Notes under the pieces: generated by a model
Database searches by the model: none
The model's input: the letters and a program-made list of their open reading frames with translations, nothing else
Told to the model about the DNA's origin: nothing
Position numbers and translations under genes: made by a program
Assembly: GCA_902761605.1 (NCBI GenBank)
Contig: CACWLC010000006.1
Span: 1-64,000 of the forward strand
Reading direction: 5' to 3'
Source: an uncultured Prevotellaceae bacterium
Lineage (GTDB): Bacteria > Bacteroidota > Bacteroidia > Bacteroidales > Bacteroidaceae
DNA: 64,000 nucleotides
Shown: piece by piece, positions 60,066 to 64,000 of the stretch
How positions within the stretch are numbered: position 1 is the stretch's first letter
How the letters are laid out: each line of letters starts with the position of its first letter

Positions 60066-61391
60066 CTATTTCAGTTGCTTCATTAGGTATTCCGCTACTA
60101 TGTCTGTTGTGCGGTAGATATCCTGTGAGAACCCGTGGTCGAAATATTCCTGAATGACCAGCTCGCTCTTTGGCCAAATCTGGTGGAAACGTTCGCCATA
60201 GGTGTAAGGAACAACACGATCCGCATTGCCATGAATGACGAGTGCCGAACCCTGATATTTGGCTGCTGTCTCATAGATAGGCAGACTGAAAGCTGTGCGG
60301 ATGTATTTGCCTCCAAGTTTCAGACCTCCCCAGAGCTCTACATACTCGCCCGGGTCAAAGGGGTCGTACTGCTTTCCCATCGTGTTGCCTCGAATGGCGT
60401 CATCGCGAAGGACAGCTGCAGGAGCCATAAGTGCTACAGCCTTAAATGCCGGCTCGCCTAATTCTTCACTCAGTTGTCCTGCTGTCATCGCAGCTACTAC
60501 ACCTCCCTGAGAATGACCTGCGATGGCAAGAGTGCTTACATATCTCAGATCTCTTACATACTCAACAACTTTCTTGGCATCCTCTATCTCATTTGGCACT
60601 GTCATGTCCTTGAATTCTCCCTCGCTCTCACCATGTCCATTGAAATCGAAACGGATACTTGCGATGCCATGAGCTTGTAAGGTGTCGGCAATGAGTTCGA
60701 ACAGAGGACCATCCTTTGTGCCGCTGAAACCATGACAGAACACAACCATCGGGCATTTTTCGCCCTGCTTCAGTTCAGGCTTCTGAATGAGAGCCTTCAG
60801 TTTACCATGATCGCCATCGATGAATACCGTCTCGCCTTTCTGAGCAGGCTGATAGGCGCCAGTGGTGAGTTCCTTCAGATACTTATCCACCTTATATGTA
60901 AGTACTGTTGAGAGCTTTACCTGTCCGTCAGGACCTACGATTACCATAGAGGGAATCCACTTTACGCCATAGGCTTTGGCAATGTCTGTCTCCTTAAATT
61001 TCTTCAGTTCGCTCACTTGAGGGTATCTGATGCCATATTTCTCAATGGCATTCTTCCAGGCTTGCACGTCGGTATCCATCGAGATGCCGATGAATTCGAT
61101 ACCATACTGGTGGTATTTCTCATACATGCGAACCACCTCTGGCGCGTCCTTACGACAATCCGGGCACCATGAAGCCCAGAAATCTAGCACTACTGTCTTG
61201 CCCTTGGCATATTTTGACAATTGGATAGTCTTGCCTTCAGGCGTCTTCATCTTGAAATCTGGTGCTGTTGTGCCAGCCTTCACCAGTTCTGTTGCATACT
61301 TGTCGTCCATGTCAGGCTGGGCGAACTGTGCCTTTGTTGCTGTTGCTCCAATAATGAGCAGTACCAGCGATAGGATAATACCTTTGTTCAT
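60066..61391 (-). CDS. fusion of TlpA-like thioredoxin domain and alpha/beta hydrolase, exported
   Basis: A 441-residue protein from ATG 61391 with a signal peptide (MNKGIILSLVLLIIGATATKA). Residues about 30-175 are a TlpA/ResA-like redoxin with DFWASWCPDCRKDAPE (WCxxC). Residues 190-441 are an alpha/beta hydrolase: VVFCHGFSGTKDG (oxyanion region), nucleophile Ser in IAGHSQGGVVAAM, Asp in HGNADRVVPY, His in EYFDHGFSQ. Both active sites look complete. The redoxin may reduce periplasmic disulfides and the hydrolase act as a feruloyl-type esterase near GH genes. Confidence 0.88.
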   Translation of the reverse strand: MNKGIILSLVLLIIGATATKAQFAQPDMDDKYATELVKAGTTAPDFKMKTPEGKTIQLSKYAKGKTVVLDFWASWCPDCRKDAPEVVRMYEKYHQYGIEFIGISMDTDVQAWKNAIEKYGIRYPQVSELKKFKETDIAKAYGVKWIPSMVIVGPDGQVKLSTVLTYKVDKYLKELTTGAYQPAQKGETVFIDGDHGKLKALIQKPELKQGEKCPMVVFCHGFSGTKDGPLFELIADTLQAHGIASIRFDFNGHGESEGEFKDMTVPNEIEDAKKVVEYVRDLRYVSTLAIAGHSQGGVVAAMTAGQLSEELGEPAFKAVALMAPAAVLRDDAIRGNTMGKQYDPFDPGEYVELWGGLKLGGKYIRTAFSLPIYETAAKYQGSALVIHGNADRVVPYTYGERFHQIWPKSELVIQEYFDHGFSQDIYRTTDIVAEYLMKQLK

Positions 61392-61469
61392 ATCTATGTT
61401 CAGATTTTTTGCAAAGATAGTCATTATTCCCAATAATTAACTCATTTTGGGCTTAAAAATGCATAAATT

Positions 61470-61500
61470 TTGGCTAATTAAAAATAAAGTTGTATCTTTG
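61470..61500 (+). promoter_or_regulatory. promoter of the gene at 61530
   Basis: TTG (61470-61472), 20 bp, TATCTTTG (61493-61500). Confidence 0.65.
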
Positions 61501-61529
61501 TCGCGGAATAAATACAAACGGAGAAAGAT

Positions 61530-62384
61530 ATGAAGAAAATTCTGATTATTGCCCTGTGTATGTTGTACGGTATGGGTACTTGGGCTCAGCAAGGGCGAAA
61601 CGCAAGAATAACTATGGGCATGAACAATCTGACCTATAATAAGCCAGAGGATAAAGGAACGCTGGCGAAGGTTCTGGATGCTCTTCTCACTGGACAAGTT
61701 TCCAAAGACCAAAGTAAGTATCAGGATGCTGTGAGAGCTGCTGTCGTTAAAGGCTTGTCGCAGTCTCATCGTATCATTGCAATAGATGGACAGCTGTCGA
61801 AGGATGAGGCAGCACTGCCCAATGCGATGTATATAGACGGAACGGTATCAAATCTCTCTACAACCAGTAAGACGGAAAATTACGAGTCAGACGGGAAGAC
61901 CCGTTACAGGACTTATTATAAGGCTCTGATAGGTGTTACACTCCATTTCAAGGATGCCAAGACAGATGAGGTTTTTGCCAGTCCGGCATTCAATCTCTCT
62001 CAGTGGGATGTATCTTGGATTGAGACTCAGGAAGGAGCAATGATGAAAGCTCTCGAGAAGTTGTCGTCAACCATTACAGACTACTGCAACAAATGGCTTC
62101 CATTATCAGCAAACGTGCTTGAAGGCGCTCGTGATAAGAAAGATAAGCAGAAAGAGGTGTATATCGACCTCGGATCTAAAGAAGGAGCTTATGAAGGTCT
62201 GCACATGGGTGTGTATACTGTGAAGACCATTGCAGGCAAAGAGGCTAAGAAACAGATAGGCCGACTGAAGATTATGGAGGTCCTTGGCGATGACATCAGC
62301 CTCTGTAAGGTTCAGAGCGGAGGTAAGGATATCAAGGCAGCTCTCGATGCAGGAGAGACATTAGTGATACAGACAACAGACTAA
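61530..62384 (+). CDS. secreted protein of unknown function, CsgG/LpoB-like hints
   Basis: A 284-residue protein with a signal peptide (MKKILIIALCMLYGMGTWA). The early part (AVRAAVVKGLSQSHRIIAID; MYIDGTVSNLSTTSK) has the alternating strand-helix pattern of CsgG/LpoB-like periplasmic domains, and the end (YIDLGSKEGAYEGLHMGVYT; ISLCKVQSGG) resembles the FlgT C-terminal-like domain often linked to them. The identity is not certain. Confidence 0.65.
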   Translation: MKKILIIALCMLYGMGTWAQQGRNARITMGMNNLTYNKPEDKGTLAKVLDALLTGQVSKDQSKYQDAVRAAVVKGLSQSHRIIAIDGQLSKDEAALPNAMYIDGTVSNLSTTSKTENYESDGKTRYRTYYKALIGVTLHFKDAKTDEVFASPAFNLSQWDVSWIETQEGAMMKALEKLSSTITDYCNKWLPLSANVLEGARDKKDKQKEVYIDLGSKEGAYEGLHMGVYTVKTIAGKEAKKQIGRLKIMEVLGDDISLCKVQSGGKDIKAALDAGETLVIQTTD

Positions 62385-62410
62385 TCAATTAACATAACTA
62401 ACTAACAAAG

Positions 62411-62440
62411 CGCCCTGCAGCATTTATTTGTTGCAGGGCG
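62411..62440. terminator. shared terminator between convergent genes
   Basis: CGCCCTGCA (62411-62419) and TGCAGGGCG (62432-62440), a perfect nine-pair stem. It lies between the stops of the gene at 61530 and the GH9 gene. Confidence 0.7.
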
Positions 62441-62462
62441 AATCATTTGTATAGGGCTACTT

Positions 62463-64000
62463 TTATCGGATTGCGTAGAGATAAGCCAATAGAGCCATCT
62501 TGCCTCGCATGGTCTCACGAGGAGTGAACTCACCATTCACCCAGAAGTATCGCTGGTTGAAATATGACTCCTGACGAGGCCAGCCTTCTTCCCACTTGGG
62601 ATAGCAGTGAGAAAGGAATACTTTTGCATCGCCACCATTATGGCCAGGCGACCAAGTCTCTGTGCCGTTGAATGGAGTCTGACCAGGATGAGTGCCTGGG
62701 TCGCCATCGTTGCGGCCTGTAGAATAGATATCTGTGATATGACGCTCGCCAAGACCTGTCATCTCTACGATATTTCCAGGATTACGCCCAAGAGCCCAAC
62801 CAGCCTCAGTAAACATGATATTCTCCAACTGCTTCTTTCCTGCCTTATCAGCAATATAGTGAGCCAGCATCACCAGTTGAAGATTCTGCGATGTCTGCCA
62901 ACGGCTATCGTTAGCTGCACGACGAGATGGTCGCAAGGCTGCATGGCTGATGTTATAAGCCTCAGCATGGTTACGGATTGCTGCTTTCAGGTTATTATAA
63001 AGCTCACCGTAATGGCGTTCATGAGGACAGGTGATATAAGCCGCCGCTGCCCAGTACTGGCAGAAAGGTATAATTTTCTTGCTTTCTTCATGCATTACGC
63101 CTACACCGAAGAATCCGTGTCTGCCTTTGCTGAAGAGGGTGGATTTGGCATCTTTGATCATGCTCTCATCTGCCATAATTTTCTCCCATTGCTGATCGCC
63201 TGTAACATTATAAAGGAATGCTGCTGCCATCTGACGGAAATCGCGACCTCGCATCTGCATAGACCCTACATCCTGAAGATCGTCGAGCTGTTTGTTTTCT
63301 TGTCGCTCTGCAAAGCGGAATGCTCGGATGGCCTCTTCGGTATAATAGTCTCTTAGCTCATCACAGCCATGAAGGCGTAAAGCCTCTGCGATGATGGCAC
63401 AGTTGGCTGCGTTAGCCCATGCTGCCATTGTGGTGCAGCCAGCCTGGAACATTACGCTCCAGTCCCAACTAGGATTTGTAACCCCCTGCGAATAAGCCTC
63501 TCCATCGCGGATAGAGAGGAAGAAATCCACCTCGTTGCGAGCCTCGTTGATGAGGTCTGGAAGACCGTCTCCACTCTCGCTGATGCCAAGATTATCATCA
63601 GAGATTTTTCCTCCACTGAGTATATACGGCAGAAGCATATCGTAGATGTTACTTACGTGAGCCAGATGACGGTCCCAGTCGAAGGCATCAGAGTGACCTC
63701 CCTTGACATCAAGGGCTACTGGGTTGCCTGGCAAACGATGTTCCCAAAATATGGATTCTTTTACTGACTTGAAATGCGGCTCGTCCCACACGTCGGTATG
63801 CAGCTCTGCCCATCCTGGGCTCCAAGGATGGAAGTCGGTCTTATAGATAGTAAAGCCCTTTGGGTCTTCCTCTGGGATAAACATAGGCTGGCGTGGTGTT
63901 GGGAACACGTGGCCAGGATCGTTGGGCTCTCCAAGTCGCATGTAATAATATCCACGAACGGAATAGCGGAAAGGCTCGTAATAGATGTCGTTTCTGATTT
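62463..64000 (-). CDS. GH9-family endoglucanase-like enzyme, N-terminus beyond window
   Basis: At least 512 residues; the frame is open to the right edge, so the N-terminus is missing. The first visible residues (IRNDIYYEPFRYSVRGYYYM) belong to the CelD-type Ig-like domain that precedes GH9 barrels. Catalytic features: VKGGHSDAFDWDRHLAHVSN (Asp pair), ESGDGLPDLINEARNEVDFF, RNPGNIVEMTGLGERH, and a Glu near EFTPRETMRGKMALLAY. GH9 enzymes hydrolyse beta-1,4-glucans such as cellulose or lichenan. Confidence 0.88.
   Translation of the reverse strand, partial: IRNDIYYEPFRYSVRGYYYMRLGEPNDPGHVFPTPRQPMFIPEEDPKGFTIYKTDFHPWSPGWAELHTDVWDEPHFKSVKESIFWEHRLPGNPVALDVKGGHSDAFDWDRHLAHVSNIYDMLLPYILSGGKISDDNLGISESGDGLPDLINEARNEVDFFLSIRDGEAYSQGVTNPSWDWSVMFQAGCTTMAAWANAANCAIIAEALRLHGCDELRDYYTEEAIRAFRFAERQENKQLDDLQDVGSMQMRGRDFRQMAAAFLYNVTGDQQWEKIMADESMIKDAKSTLFSKGRHGFFGVGVMHEESKKIIPFCQYWAAAAYITCPHERHYGELYNNLKAAIRNHAEAYNISHAALRPSRRAANDSRWQTSQNLQLVMLAHYIADKAGKKQLENIMFTEAGWALGRNPGNIVEMTGLGERHITDIYSTGRNDGDPGTHPGQTPFNGTETWSPGHNGGDAKVFLSHCYPKWEEGWPRQESYFNQRYFWVNGEFTPRETMRGKMALLAYLYAIR

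Noticed and set aside
62607-63356. 249-codon plus-strand frame inside the GH9 gene
   Set aside because: Shadow of GH9; Cys/Ser/Ile-rich with no domain.

Overview
The window reads as chromosomal DNA of a Bacteroidetes bacterium, most likely Prevotella or a close relative. Nearly every gene group sits behind the Bacteroidetes promoter (TTG, about 20 bp, then TAnnTTTG). RBSs are weak or absent. Marker families are typical of the phylum: DUF3836, DUF4294, DUF3737, RprXY-like regulators, LtaS-like enzymes, GH43 and GH9. I see no insertion sequence, prophage or CRISPR array.

Layout. 1-3.4 kb: a frameshifted AAA ATPase and an SLC13 permease flanked by two gene scraps. 3.4-11.8 kb: a sulfur locus. 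Leftward operon: DsrE-like protein, TusA-like carrier, family 2 encapsulin shell with a cyclic-nucleotide-binding domain, cysteine desulfurase with a ~140-residue N-terminal extension, and a MetY-type sulfhydrylase. Rightward operon: ThiS-like carrier ending in GGGAL, ThiF/MoeB-like E1, and a JAMM protease. This is the gene set of protein-thiocarboxylate homocysteine synthesis (HcyS/HcyF/HcyD/MetY of Wolinella) joined to an encapsulated sulfur-mobilising enzyme. The same candidate operator (TACCA-N6-TGGTA) lies exactly 23 bp from the -33 element of both divergent promoters and of a third promoter at 11.1 kb, whose transcript starts with a Cys/Met-rich leader peptide.

11.9-25.5 kb: secreted peptidases (S10, M20), a decayed stretch with a 43-codon small gene, a sirtuin, three tandem FKBP prolyl isomerases, an Lrp/AsnC regulator, a C26-M19 peptidase fusion, a glutaminyl-cyclase-like M28 lipoprotein and a helix-hairpin-helix protein with a probable barrel. 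25.5-44.8 kb: cell-surface glycan and lipid genes, namely glycosyltransferases, an aminotransferase/nucleotidyltransferase pair, a GT87-SUMF1 fusion, two LtaS-like phosphotransferases, an MsbA-like exporter, and a PAP2/EptA/LpxL-type lipid A operon. 44.8-55.7 kb: miaB, YitT, an RprXY-like two-component system with candidate 11-bp-phased boxes at neighbouring promoters, an M16 protease, DUF3737 and a MalY/PatB aminotransferase. 55.8-64 kb: GH43, tRNA-Arg(CCT), a non-coding stretch with two inverted arrays of 11-bp iterons, DNA polymerase IV, a TlpA-hydrolase fusion, a secreted protein of unknown role and a partial GH9 enzyme that runs off the right edge.

All family calls rest on motifs read by eye; no search was run.
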